From positions 62,001 through 126,000 of the forward strand of contig CAZZJS010000002.1 in assembly GCA_964654855.1 (NCBI GenBank): a stretch of 64,000 nucleotides of DNA, written 5' to 3'. The position numbers were made by a program, and so were the translations under genes. How positions within the stretch are numbered: position 1 is the stretch's first letter; each line of letters starts with the position of its first letter. Shown piece after piece: positions 25,723 through 35,045 of this stretch. The notes under the pieces are model-generated. The model was given only the letters and a program-made list of their open reading frames with translations. It did not search any database and had not been told where the DNA came from. Source of the DNA: JALZUV01 sp964654855. GTDB lineage: Bacteria > Pseudomonadota > Alphaproteobacteria > Rickettsiales > JALZUV01.

Positions 25723-27321
25723 CTAGCGACGAGCGCCTAGATCTTCAGATGGAGTATCTTTGCCCAACTGCTGGTTCATCTGGCTCACTTCTTTTGCCAT
25801 TTGCACAAGATTGAATCTGCCAGATACATTTTGCGATGCTGCACCAATACGCACGGAGCTCATAGTGTTAAACATATCATTCACAGCACCTTTAGCGCGC
25901 GACTTCACATTCGGATCAGCCGCTTGTCCTACATTTTGGCGGCGCCCCATTTCTTTCATCGCCACTTCAACATCACGGATCAAATCCGCTTCATTATCGT
26001 TACTTACCTTTTTATATTCCGATGGGAGGGCTGCATAAGCCGCTTCTAGCTCCTTACGTTCCTCTGGTGAGGAAGCATTTTTCATCGCATCTAGCATGGT
26101 TAAATGCCCTAGCTTACCAATGGCAATACGGGCACGCTCAAAGGTAGAATCAAGCTGTATCGAAGGATTTTGTAATAAGAGATCATTATAGACCTTCAAA
26201 TAATTCTCTGCCAATCCATGCATCATTTGCGAACGTTCAATATCTTCACGTTCCGTATCTAAACCATCATGTGCACGATCGGAGCGACCTGCATTAATTT
26301 CTTTCAATTTGCGTAAAATCTCACGGCCTAGTTCAACCGATTCTTCACGCTTTTGCTGCGTCATCTGCACTAAACCACTTGGTGCCTTTGTCGCTTTTAA
26401 AGCAGCGGCAATACCTTCAATCTCTAATGCTTCATTGGCAAGTGCATGGCCTGAATGATGCAACTGCATCCGTTCGTCACGGCGCTCTTCCTGCATCGCC
26501 TCAGTCATATCTCTATCCGAAAATGGAGAATCTTCCGGGTGTGGCAAATCCCAATCGCGGCTATGGGTTTTTCCTGTTATCCAACGGAAAGGATTGAGGG
26601 TGAATGATTCTTGCTCACGATAAAGCATTTCATACATAGCCTGCGCACCAAAATGCTCCTCACCAAAGCGTCCAAAATGACTTTCCGAGGCTGTTCCGCC
26701 CGCCATGCCCAATGACAGCACATTTTTAACCCAATTCCAGCGTGTTTCCCATTTCATCTTATGGGCAAGCTTGCGCGCCATTTGATTAATTTTAACCGCT
26801 TTCATCCGATCTTGCGGATCTTGTGGATCATATTCGCCATCAGGGAAATGCACCGTATAAAGCGCGTTACGCAATACGGCGATATTTTGTCTGACCGGTT
26901 CGTAAGCCTCATAATATTGATGCTTGGATTTATTCAGCCCATTGTGACGACGTGACTGGCTTAACTCTCGGTCAATTTCACCATCGAACAACTTATATTG
27001 AACGGGGTTATAGGCGATCTTATATTTATGGTCGCGGTAAATATCTAAATGGTCATTATAACTGATACGGGCACCACCCGTCGCGGCATCACGATGCGCT
27101 TGTGGTAAAATAAAACGTCCAATTCCGTCCATTGAATTGGTGCTACTGCGTGCATGTCCGCGATGCGAATTTTTCTGATTATCTTGATGATAATAATCCT
27201 CAATATCATCATCATAATCTTGGGAAGCTTCAGCACCGAAACTAGTTTCACCGGGCACATCACCCGGCTTGGTTCCAAGAATCAACCCGTCATAACGTTT
27301 ATCATGTCCATCATATGGCAT
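25723..27321 (-). CDS. Uncharacterised 532-residue hydrophilic protein
   Basis: I do not recognise this family. The 532-residue product has no signal peptide; the single weakly hydrophobic stretch is WVKNVLSLGMAGGT near residue 200. The first 80 residues are rich in Asp, Tyr, His and Gly and look disordered; the part from about residue 270 to the end is rich in Glu, Lys, Arg and Met and probably helical, with possible coiled coil at EESVELGREILRKLKEINAG. It ends close to the convergent TRAP gene. It starts 15 bases after the DUF2610 gene on the same strand, so the two are likely one operon. Its size, charge and lack of domains would suit a structural or secreted protein, but this is speculation. 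Confidence 0.6.
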   Translation of the reverse strand: MPYDGHDKRYDGLILGTKPGDVPGETSFGAEASQDYDDDIEDYYHQDNQKNSHRGHARSSTNSMDGIGRFILPQAHRDAATGGARISYNDHLDIYRDHKYKIAYNPVQYKLFDGEIDRELSQSRRHNGLNKSKHQYYEAYEPVRQNIAVLRNALYTVHFPDGEYDPQDPQDRMKAVKINQMARKLAHKMKWETRWNWVKNVLSLGMAGGTASESHFGRFGEEHFGAQAMYEMLYREQESFTLNPFRWITGKTHSRDWDLPHPEDSPFSDRDMTEAMQEERRDERMQLHHSGHALANEALEIEGIAAALKATKAPSGLVQMTQQKREESVELGREILRKLKEINAGRSDRAHDGLDTEREDIERSQMMHGLAENYLKVYNDLLLQNPSIQLDSTFERARIAIGKLGHLTMLDAMKNASSPEERKELEAAYAALPSEYKKVSNDNEADLIRDVEVAMKEMGRRQNVGQAADPNVKSRAKGAVNDMFNTMSSVRIGAASQNVSGRFNLVQMAKEVSQMNQQLGKDTPSEDLGARR

Positions 27322-27336
27322 AAAAAGCTACTACTA

Positions 27337-27636
27337 CTATTGTTGTTGTACTGCTGGTTCTTGAGTGGCGGCTTCTGGTGCTTCACCTTCTCCCTCAGCG
27401 GCGCTACCTAGCGCATACATGCAAAGTTCTTCAAAACTCACATTATTTTCAATCGCAATTTTATGCAATTTATCAAAGCTATCCATCACCTCTTTAGGGA
27501 TAGAGCCTCCACGCTCAGTTGAGAGCCAATTTTGCTGATTCGCAAGCGGATGACGATCATCACGCGGCTCACCTACATACAGATCAAACGGAACTTTTTG
27601 ACCATTGAAATCACATGGAATTTTGAACTTTTTCAT
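27337..27636 (-). CDS. DUF2610 domain protein
   Basis: A 99-residue protein. The body, KKFKIPCDFNGQKVPFDLYVG, then HPLANQQNWLSTERGG, IPKEVMDSFDKLHKIA and VSFEELCMYAL, matches what I recall of DUF2610, a small family found in Rickettsiales and other alphaproteobacteria. The C-terminal 20 residues are Glu/Ala/Gln-rich and probably flexible. No function is known. It is upstream of, and very close to, the 532-residue gene, and 110 bases downstream of the NDUFS4-like gene on the same strand. The regular occurrence of this small domain in host-associated lineages makes the pairing with an unknown large protein worth noting. Confidence 0.75.
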   Translation of the reverse strand: MKKFKIPCDFNGQKVPFDLYVGEPRDDRHPLANQQNWLSTERGGSIPKEVMDSFDKLHKIAIENNVSFEELCMYALGSAAEGEGEAPEAATQEPAVQQQ

Positions 27637-27746
27637 ATTCTTATCTCGCTTGTTACTCTTTCTATAAATTCAGAGTATCAGGCAAAAGTTACAGAAATAT
27701 GACCAAAATGGATTAAAACTGACTTTTTTAGGAAAAACTTGTGACT

Positions 27747-28082
27747 TTAAAGATCAATCTTCTTGGCAGCAGCAAGATCAGAGTAACGGCGTTTACCCGT
27801 TGAAAAGTTATTTGCGTAGGATTTTGGTTTGAATTTACGAGCTTTTGGCTCCGCATCTAACCACGATATTCCTTTGCTTTCGCAATAACTTACCGCCTCA
27901 GCATGGGTATCGAATGTTAACTTGAGCTGACGCGTCGTATCTGAGCCACCAATCCAACCCATGGTAGGATCCACAAACTTCTCGCTATCACTACGAATCT
28001 CCAACTTCCATTGGTTCATATTTTGCGTGCCAGATTGCATCGCTGACTTGGAAGGACGGTAAATAAGGGCAGTGCGTTTCAT
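27747..28082 (-). CDS. NDUFS4-like accessory subunit of complex I (ETC complex I subunit family)
   Basis: A 111-residue protein of the family of the 18-kDa complex I accessory subunit (NDUFS4/AQDQ), which alphaproteobacteria share with mitochondria. Diagnostic parts are ALIYRPSKSAMQSGT, WKLEIRSDSEKFVDPTMGWIGGSDT, then FDTHAEAVSYCESKGI, and the C-terminal FKPKSYANNFSTGKRRYSD. It would bind at the peripheral arm of NADH:ubiquinone oxidoreductase, whose 14 core genes lie at 46.5-61.2 kb of this window, some 20 kb away. It is encoded after rnr on the same strand with a 43-base gap. Confidence 0.88.
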   Translation of the reverse strand: MKRTALIYRPSKSAMQSGTQNMNQWKLEIRSDSEKFVDPTMGWIGGSDTTRQLKLTFDTHAEAVSYCESKGISWLDAEPKARKFKPKSYANNFSTGKRRYSDLAAAKKIDL

Positions 28083-28125
28083 AATTTACTAAATAACATG
28101 CTTTCTTGGCTAGAATCTACTCATT

Positions 28126-30216
28126 CTAACGCTTTTTGCGGCGCTTTTGGAACTTTTTCTTATCATTGCCACCCTTTCGCTGACGACGAGGCTTTTGGTG
28201 CATTACAGGTGTAAACTCCATAGCAGGCGGTTCATCGGCGCTTATCAGGCGAAAACTAAGGCTTCCCAGTTGAATATCCGCCTGTTTCAACCTCACCACT
28301 AGACGTTGCCCCAATTGAAAACGTTGCCCCGTATCGCGCCCGATAAGGCAATGCAACTTCTCCTCATACATATAGAAATCACGACCGAGATCGCTCATGC
28401 GTACAAGACCACTCGCGCCCGTATCGGTCAATGTCACAAACACACCATAATTTCCGACAGAGGTAATATGGGCTTCAAATTCCGCATCACCACTTGTCGC
28501 CATAAAGGCGGTAATATAGCGATCACGCGCCTCACGCTCTGCCACCATCGCACGGCGCTCCGTGGTGGAAATATGATCCGCCATCGCGGCCAGAGCCTCA
28601 TCTTTAGGCCCCACAGCCACTTTCTTCTCACCCGCAATATGCGCACAAATAGCGCGATGCGTAATCAAATCAGAATAACGACGAATCGGCGAGGTAAAAT
28701 GCGAGTAATGCGTGAGTCCCAAACCAAAATGCCCTAAGTTTTCTGGCAAATATTTCGCCTGCATTTGGCTACGTAAAATCGCACCACTTAATAGAGACTC
28801 CATCGGTGTGCCACGTGCTTTGCCAATCAGTTTATTAAAATCTTTCACCACCGGCGTCGGATTCAACGAAAAACCCATGCTCTTTAAAAAGGTACGAACA
28901 TCGCTAATTTTATCTTCGGAGGGTGGCTCATGCACACGGTAAACACCGGGGAGTTGTTTCTTCTCTAATGTAAGAGCTGCCGCAATATTTGCCGTCACCA
29001 TACACTCTTCAATTAGTTTATGGCTATCGAGGCGCATCCGTTTTTCGACCTTAGCCACATGGCCATCTTCGCCCATAACGATATTATATTCGGGCAGGTC
29101 TAAATCCATCGCGCCGCGTTTATCGCGTTGTTTGAGGAAGGTCGCATAAGCGCCATAAAGGTTCGTTAATTCAGGCAGCATTTCTCCGCTTTTTGTATCA
29201 AAAATATCCTGTGCTTGCTCATAAGTCAGACGAGTATGCGAACGCATGATACCCCGCACAAATTCATGGCTCGTCAACGCCCCTTCAGCATCAATATAGA
29301 GATGCACCGCCAAACAATAACGGTCCACATCTGGGTTGAGTGAGCATAACCCGTTCGAAAGCGCCTCAGGTAACATCGGCACCACGCGATCAGGGAAATA
29401 AACCGAGTTTCCACGATTCAACCCTTCTTTATCGAGTGGAGAATCTGGCTGCACATAATGCGCCACATCGGCAATCGCTACCAGTACATGCCACCCCCCA
29501 TCGCCATGCGGTTCAGCAAAAACCGCATCATCAAAATCGCGCGCATCGGCACCATCAATGGTGATAAGCGGGATATCGCGTAAATCCGTGCGCCCCTCTG
29601 GCACGGGGTCAGTCGCGGCTTCGGCCTGTGCAATCGCCTCAGCAGGAAAATCGACCGGAATCTCCTGATTAAAAATCGCAATCATGCTATAGCATTTCGG
29701 ATTATCCATATCGCCGAGATTCTGCACCACTTTCGCACAAGGCAGACCTAGCTGTTTATTACGCGAACGTGGGATGGCATCTGCCACGACGAGATCGCCC
29801 GATTCCGCGTCCATCTCATCTCCATGCGCGATGAAGAAATCTTGCTTTTGCTTGCGATTCACCGGCTCCAATAATCCGCCACGCTTGGTATTTTGATACA
29901 CCCCTACCACCGTGCGCGAAGGGCGCTTTGGCAAAATTTTGAGTACTTGGCCATTATAGCTATGTGCATCAACCGCCAATAGCTTGACCAACACCGCATC
30001 GCCCACTGCTGGGCCTTTATCATTATCCAACACAATCCGCGGCGGACGACGGCGATCATCACGCCACTCAGAAGGAACGGCAATCGCCTCCCCATGCTCA
30101 TTCAACTCGGTGACTTCAGCAATAATAACGGGTGGCAAATTCGTAGATTTTTTATCACGCCGGCTGCTACGCGATTTACCTTTTTTACTAGGCTTTCTAT
30201 TTTTGGCTTTAGCCAA
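28126..30216 (-). CDS. rnr: Ribonuclease R (RNB-family 3'-5' exoribonuclease), lacking the usual N-terminal helix-turn-helix
   Basis: RNase R degrades structured RNA from the 3' end and works in RNA quality control. The 696-residue chain has cold-shock-like domains, the RNB catalytic core with ITIDGADARDFDDAV (acidic metal ligands) and SPIRRYSDLITHR, a C-terminal S1 domain (ITSVGNYGVFVTL) and a Lys/Arg-rich tail. The winged-helix segment that normally opens RNase R is missing: a basic 25-residue stretch leads directly to LPPVIIAEVTE. The start appears to be TTG at 30216, immediately after the topA TAA and in the same frame, with AAGGCGGG about nine bases before it. No later Met is suitable. 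Readthrough of one stop codon would fuse TopA to RNase R. Confidence 0.92.
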   Translation of the reverse strand: MAKAKNRKPSKKGKSRSSRRDKKSTNLPPVIIAEVTELNEHGEAIAVPSEWRDDRRRPPRIVLDNDKGPAVGDAVLVKLLAVDAHSYNGQVLKILPKRPSRTVVGVYQNTKRGGLLEPVNRKQKQDFFIAHGDEMDAESGDLVVADAIPRSRNKQLGLPCAKVVQNLGDMDNPKCYSMIAIFNQEIPVDFPAEAIAQAEAATDPVPEGRTDLRDIPLITIDGADARDFDDAVFAEPHGDGGWHVLVAIADVAHYVQPDSPLDKEGLNRGNSVYFPDRVVPMLPEALSNGLCSLNPDVDRYCLAVHLYIDAEGALTSHEFVRGIMRSHTRLTYEQAQDIFDTKSGEMLPELTNLYGAYATFLKQRDKRGAMDLDLPEYNIVMGEDGHVAKVEKRMRLDSHKLIEECMVTANIAAALTLEKKQLPGVYRVHEPPSEDKISDVRTFLKSMGFSLNPTPVVKDFNKLIGKARGTPMESLLSGAILRSQMQAKYLPENLGHFGLGLTHYSHFTSPIRRYSDLITHRAICAHIAGEKKVAVGPKDEALAAMADHISTTERRAMVAEREARDRYITAFMATSGDAEFEAHITSVGNYGVFVTLTDTGASGLVRMSDLGRDFYMYEEKLHCLIGRDTGQRFQLGQRLVVRLKQADIQLGSLSFRLISADEPPAMEFTPVMHQKPRRQRKGGNDKKKFQKRRKKR

Positions 30217-32772
30217 TTAACCCGCCTTTTTCTTAGTCGTTTTCTTCTTTGCTGCCGCTTTCTTTTTTGCCGGTTTTTTCTTTTTCGGCGCTTTGGCTTT
30301 GGCCGCGATAAGCTCGATTGCTTGTTCCATCGTCACTTCTTGTGGATCAACATCTTTTGGCAAGGTCGCGTTGATTTTCTTATGCTTCACATAAGGGCCA
30401 TAACGGCCTTTCATCACCTCAATCACACCGCCTTCATCGGGGTGTTCGCCGAGGGTTTTCAGCGCTTCAGGGCCAAAGCCTTTTTTCTTTTTCTCTTCAA
30501 TTACAGTCACTGCGCGGTTGATACCAATCGTGTACACATCATCTTCCGGATCAATCGACGCAAACTTGCCCTGATGCTTCAGGTACGGACCAAAACGGCC
30601 AATCGCGGCTGTAATCATCTCGCCCGTTTCAGGGTGCAAGCCAACATCACGCGGAAGCGCTAGAAGCTCCAATGAGCGTGTTAGGTTCATATCTTCAGGC
30701 ATCGTACCTTTTGGCAGGCTCGCACGTTTTGGCTTTGTGCCTTTCTCATCTTCACCCAGCTGCACATAGAATCCGTAAGGACCTTTCTTGAGGAAGACTT
30801 CTTTATTCGTTTCCGTATCGATACCGAGGCTTTGCGGGCCATCGGCTGCCATCGCGCTTTCATCCGCTTCATCACTTTCCGCCGCAACGGGTTTAGTGAA
30901 TTTACATTCTGGGTAATTTGAGCAGCCTAAAAACGCACCAAATTTACCGGTTTTCAGGCTTAAAGTTCCATCCCCACATTTCGGGCATTTACGTGCTTCG
31001 GTGAGGTCTTTTTCCGTGCCGTAAAGGAAGGGTATAAGCAGACGATCCACCTCTTCCAAAATCTTCGGATTTGGCACTTCTTTAGCAGCATCAATCGAGA
31101 GGATAAAATCCTTCCACCAATTGCGTAGCAGGTCTTTCCAATCCAGTTTTCCGTCGGAAACTAAATCGAGCTTTTCTTCAATATCTGCGGTGAAATCATA
31201 TTCCACATAACGGGTAAAGAAACTCTCAAGAAACGCACTCACAATACGTCCACGCGCTTCTGGCGTGAAACGTTTTTTATCGAGATTCACATATCCACGA
31301 TCAATCAAAACCGCCAAAATAGCGGCGTAAGTCGAAGGACGACCAATACCCAATTCCTCCAAACGTTTAACCAAACTTGCTTCCGTATAACGCGGTGGCG
31401 GTTGGGTGAAATGCTGCGCTGGCGTGACCGTTTCAATCGGCACCGAATCACCTATTTTCATCGCAGGCAAACGGCGATCATTATCGTCGCCTTCTGCATC
31501 ATCATCCTTACCCGCAATATAGAGCGAGAGGAAACCATCAAACTTCATGACCGAACCGGTAGCATGCAGCACGGCTTTTTTATCTGCCGTTTCAAAATCC
31601 ACCGCCACTTGGTCAAACACGGCAGGGTTCATTTGCGATGCCATCATACGCTTCCAAATGAGCTCATAGAGCTTAAATTGCTCACCCGATGTACCCGAAG
31701 CTTTGGGCGTTTTATATAAATCAGTCGGACGAATGGCTTCGTGAGCCTCCTGCGCGTTCTTGGCTTTGCTGCTATAAAAGCGCGGTTTCTCAGGCACATA
31801 TTCCTTGCCCTTTTCTTTCTCAATCCAACTGCGTGCGGCAGAAATCGCTTCAGGCGCTACCGTCACACCATCGGTACGCATATAAGTAATGAGCCCTTGC
31901 TCATAGAGCTTCTGCGCGATTTGCATTGTTTGCTTCGCACCAAAGCCTAGCTTACGGCTGGCATCCATTTGCAAGGTCGAAGTAATAAACGGCGCATACG
32001 GGTTACGACGAGATTCTTTCTCTTTTACCTCAATAACGGTGCTTTGCTGACCTTCCAAAATCGCGGAGATTTCTTTGGCTTGCTTCTCGTTATTAATATC
32101 AAATTTCTTGAGCTTATTGCCTTCCCACTGGCTAAGTTTCGCTTCAAACTTTATCTTATCGCTAGAAAGACCGGTGGTGATATCCCAATATTCTTGGTTC
32201 TTAAAGATTTCGATTTCCGCTTCACGCTCACAAATCAAACGCAGCGCAACGGATTGCACACGCCCTGCTGAGCGACTCCCAGGAAGTTTACGCCATAAAA
32301 CTGGCGAGAGTGTAAAGCCCACCAAATAATCTAATGCACGACGCGCTTGCTGCGCATTAACGAGATTCATATCAATCTCGCGTGGCTCGGTAATCGCTTT
32401 GGTCACTGCCGCTTTCGTAATCGCGTTAAAGGCGATACGTTTAACAGGAGTATCTTTCTTAATCGCTTTCTTCGCGAGAAGCGCCTCAAGCACATGCCAT
32501 GAAATCGCCTCTCCTTCGCGGTCAGGGTCGGTCGCGAGCCAGAGCGTATCAATGCCTTTAGCCGCTTTCGTCAGTGCCGCCATTTTCTTTTTCGAGTCGG
32601 CATCAATCTCGTATGTCATGGCGAAATCATTCTCGACATCAACCGAACCATCCTTGCTCGGCAAGTCACGCACGTGACCGTAACTGGCTAAGACCGTATA
32701 GTCTTTACCTAAATATTTCTCGATCGTTTTCGCTTTAGCGGGGGACTCAACAACGACTAGATGGTTACTCAC
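30217..32772 (-). CDS. topA: DNA topoisomerase I
   Basis: TopA relaxes negative supercoils as a type IA enzyme. The 851-residue protein begins NHLVVVESPAKAKTIEKYLG (Toprim), contains WLATDPDREGEAISWH with the acidic metal triad and the active-site tyrosine in LITYMRTDG, followed by AHEAIRPT. One C4 zinc-binding segment (CPKCGDG...CSNYPEC) is visible near residue 600, followed by two or three FGPY(L/V)KH-type repeats and a Lys/Ala-rich C-terminus. It overlaps dprA by four bases upstream and ends directly at the rnr start. plsY-dprA-topA-rnr is a conserved alphaproteobacterial order. Confidence 0.97.
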   Translation of the reverse strand: MSNHLVVVESPAKAKTIEKYLGKDYTVLASYGHVRDLPSKDGSVDVENDFAMTYEIDADSKKKMAALTKAAKGIDTLWLATDPDREGEAISWHVLEALLAKKAIKKDTPVKRIAFNAITKAAVTKAITEPREIDMNLVNAQQARRALDYLVGFTLSPVLWRKLPGSRSAGRVQSVALRLICEREAEIEIFKNQEYWDITTGLSSDKIKFEAKLSQWEGNKLKKFDINNEKQAKEISAILEGQQSTVIEVKEKESRRNPYAPFITSTLQMDASRKLGFGAKQTMQIAQKLYEQGLITYMRTDGVTVAPEAISAARSWIEKEKGKEYVPEKPRFYSSKAKNAQEAHEAIRPTDLYKTPKASGTSGEQFKLYELIWKRMMASQMNPAVFDQVAVDFETADKKAVLHATGSVMKFDGFLSLYIAGKDDDAEGDDNDRRLPAMKIGDSVPIETVTPAQHFTQPPPRYTEASLVKRLEELGIGRPSTYAAILAVLIDRGYVNLDKKRFTPEARGRIVSAFLESFFTRYVEYDFTADIEEKLDLVSDGKLDWKDLLRNWWKDFILSIDAAKEVPNPKILEEVDRLLIPFLYGTEKDLTEARKCPKCGDGTLSLKTGKFGAFLGCSNYPECKFTKPVAAESDEADESAMAADGPQSLGIDTETNKEVFLKKGPYGFYVQLGEDEKGTKPKRASLPKGTMPEDMNLTRSLELLALPRDVGLHPETGEMITAAIGRFGPYLKHQGKFASIDPEDDVYTIGINRAVTVIEEKKKKGFGPEALKTLGEHPDEGGVIEVMKGRYGPYVKHKKINATLPKDVDPQEVTMEQAIELIAAKAKAPKKKKPAKKKAAAKKKTTKKKAG

Positions 32773-33911
32773 AACAGATTTTCCTGACTTAGTTTTTCAC
32801 TCATATTTAATGCGACGGTTCCGTTCAAACCACGGATAAGTCGCCCTGCGAGCTCTAGCTCTAATAGCACTTGCTGCAAAATCGCAAGCGGAATTTGCGA
32901 TTGTCTTACTAATTCATCCACTTCAACCGCGACGGGAGAGAGCAATGAGAGGATCTCATCACGCGCATTTTCAATGTCATTTTCCTGCGGTTGCGCAGCT
33001 TTTTGGAAGGTGAAAGCCGATTGATTTTCTTCCGCTAATTGAAGCGGACGCTGCATCACTTCTAAAATATCATCAACCGATTGAATGAGCGCGGCACCTT
33101 GCTTAATCAATTTATTCGCGCCCACACTGCGTGGATCCATCGGCGAACCAGGAATTGCCATGATTTCGCGATTTTGATCCAATGCATAGCGCGCGGTGAT
33201 GAGTGATCCTGATTTCGGCGCAGCTTCTACCACTAGCAACCCTGCACACATACCCGCAATGATACGATTACGCGCAGGGAAATTTTTCGCTTGCGGGCTG
33301 GCACCAAAAATTTGCTCACTAATGATTGCACCCTGCTCTGCTAACGCATCGAATAGCATCTTATTTTCAGGTGGATAGACATTATCAATGCCACCTGCAA
33401 TCACACCTACCGTGCCAGTAGAGAGCGAGCCTTGATGCGCGTTAGAGTCAATCCCGCGTGCTAAACCTGACACCACCGTCAGCCCACGCTCGCCACATTC
33501 ACGTGCGAGTTTTTTGGTGAGATTACATCCCGCTGCTGAGGCATTACGCGAACCCACAACGCCAACGCATTTACCGCCATCATTCCAAAAATGTGGCGAG
33601 CCACGCACGATAAGCACGGGCGGTGCTGCATGAATCTGCTCTAGTAATTTAGGATAATCATCCTCGCCATAACAAATGAAACGAGCACCAAACTTTTCAG
33701 TTAAGATAATTTCTTTTTCAATTTTAGCACGAGGTGCAATGGCGATAGGACGTTTCATACCGCCCTTCTTTGCCATATCCGGTAAAGCTCGCAATGCGCT
33801 CTCTGGAGAGCCAAACCGTTCTACCAATTTAAAGAAAGTAACCGGCCCTACATTTTCACTACGGATAAGTTGAAGGCAATCAATCAGCGGAAATTCAGCT
33901 AATGAGCTCAT
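32769..33911 (-). CDS. dprA: DNA-processing protein DprA
   Basis: DprA loads RecA on incoming single-stranded DNA during natural transformation; it is also found in species not known to be competent. The 380-residue protein has the N-terminal helix-hairpin region (LIRSENVGPVTFFKLVERFGS), the extended Rossmann core with VGVVGSRNASAAG, VSGLARGIDSNAH, GTVGVIAGGIDNVYPPEN and PGSPMDPRSVGANKLI, and a C-terminal winged helix (about residues 315-370). Overlaps with plsY and topA by four bases each show tight coupling. Confidence 0.96.
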   Translation of the reverse strand: MSSLAEFPLIDCLQLIRSENVGPVTFFKLVERFGSPESALRALPDMAKKGGMKRPIAIAPRAKIEKEIILTEKFGARFICYGEDDYPKLLEQIHAAPPVLIVRGSPHFWNDGGKCVGVVGSRNASAAGCNLTKKLARECGERGLTVVSGLARGIDSNAHQGSLSTGTVGVIAGGIDNVYPPENKMLFDALAEQGAIISEQIFGASPQAKNFPARNRIIAGMCAGLLVVEAAPKSGSLITARYALDQNREIMAIPGSPMDPRSVGANKLIKQGAALIQSVDDILEVMQRPLQLAEENQSAFTFQKAAQPQENDIENARDEILSLLSPVAVEVDELVRQSQIPLAILQQVLLELELAGRLIRGLNGTVALNMSEKLSQENLL

Positions 33912-34537
33912 GCTTTGCTACCGAAGGGTTTTTCTTCACCCTTAGTCAAACGTTTGAAATTCTCACGATGGCGCCATGCGACCAGCACACTTGCTACCAA
34001 TAAGAAAAGTGCACCTATCGCGTCGGTAAAGACAAACATCCAGCCCGGCACAAAAGTAATCGTCAACAATGCTGCCAGCGATGAAATACGCTTTAATGCA
34101 AACATAAGCAGCCAGATACTGCCCGCGATTAGAAACACCATAGGACTCAAGCCCAGCAGCATACCGAAATAACAGGCAACACCCTTACCGCCTTTAAATT
34201 TCAACCATACTGGATACATATGGCCGATCATCGCCCCCAACCCTGCCGCAAAGGCTGCAATAGAGGGATAAACCTCGCCCAATATAGGCTCAGCACGCAA
34301 AACCACAAATTGCATCGCAATAAACACAGCCAGCCATGCTTTCGCCGCATCCATCAGCAAAGTCGCCGCCGCCAGTCCCTTTTTACCGCTACGCAGCACA
34401 TTGGTCGCCCCAATATTGCCGGAACCTGTTTTGCGAATATCATCGCCCGTCGTCATTTTCGTCAGAATCAAACCAAAAGGAATGGAGCCTAATAAATAGC
34501 CCAATGCCGCAAAGATTATGATTTCAATAGGGTTCAT
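33908..34537 (-). CDS. plsY: Glycerol-3-phosphate acyltransferase PlsY
   Basis: PlsY moves the acyl group from acyl-phosphate to glycerol-3-phosphate, the first committed step of phospholipid synthesis in this system. The 209-residue, five-helix protein shows the three conserved loops: GSIPFGLIL, GSGNIGATNVLR (phosphate-binding), and KGGKGVACYFGM near residue 115. Its acyl-phosphate donor is made by PlsX, whose gene end is at 63.7-64 kb of the same window. It overlaps ruvX upstream and dprA downstream by four bases. Confidence 0.96.
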   Translation of the reverse strand: MNPIEIIIFAALGYLLGSIPFGLILTKMTTGDDIRKTGSGNIGATNVLRSGKKGLAAATLLMDAAKAWLAVFIAMQFVVLRAEPILGEVYPSIAAFAAGLGAMIGHMYPVWLKFKGGKGVACYFGMLLGLSPMVFLIAGSIWLLMFALKRISSLAALLTITFVPGWMFVFTDAIGALFLLVASVLVAWRHRENFKRLTKGEEKPFGSKA

Positions 34538-34989
34538 AGCGTCTCCAGATAGGATTGCAGAATAGCGGCGGCGGCTAGTTTGTCTACCTTGCCGGCACGT
34601 TGCGCTCCGCGCAAGCCGCCTTCGACCATTTGCTCATGGGCAATATCGCTACTGAGGCGCTCATCCCATAACAACATCGGCACGTCCACATAAGCTTCCA
34701 AATTCCGCACAAATTGGCGAACAGACTGACAGCGCGGCCCTTCTGTCCCATCCATATTCAGCGGATATCCCACGATAAACCCAGCTACACGATGCTCCGC
34801 CACCATCGCTGCGAGCGCTTGTGCATTCATCGCAAATTTCGGGTGATTTAACGTCTCTAGCGGGTTCACATATTCACGTGAGATATCGCTAATCGCCAAG
34901 CCGATACGCTTTTTACCATGATCAATGGCAAGCAATCGCCCCTCAGTAATTGTTTTTTCTTTAAAATCTTGTGCGGTCAGTGGTTGCAT
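34534..34989 (-). CDS. ruvX: RuvX/YqgF Holliday-junction-resolvase-like nuclease
   Basis: The 151-residue protein is YqgF/RuvX, a RNase H-fold nuclease that in E. coli acts on the 5' end of pre-16S rRNA. Acidic residues of the fold are in LAIDHGKKRIGLAISD near the N-terminus, GYPLNMDG and the closing WDERLSS. It is the first gene of the minus-strand operon ruvX-plsY-dprA-topA-rnr, and is divergent from gatC across 56 bases, an arrangement common in alphaproteobacteria. Confidence 0.93.
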   Translation of the reverse strand: MQPLTAQDFKEKTITEGRLLAIDHGKKRIGLAISDISREYVNPLETLNHPKFAMNAQALAAMVAEHRVAGFIVGYPLNMDGTEGPRCQSVRQFVRNLEAYVDVPMLLWDERLSSDIAHEQMVEGGLRGAQRAGKVDKLAAAAILQSYLETL

Positions 34990-35045
34990 GAGTTCTGTAA
35001 TGCGCTAAAAACAATGCCATTACTAGCAAAATTGCAAGGACGCTC

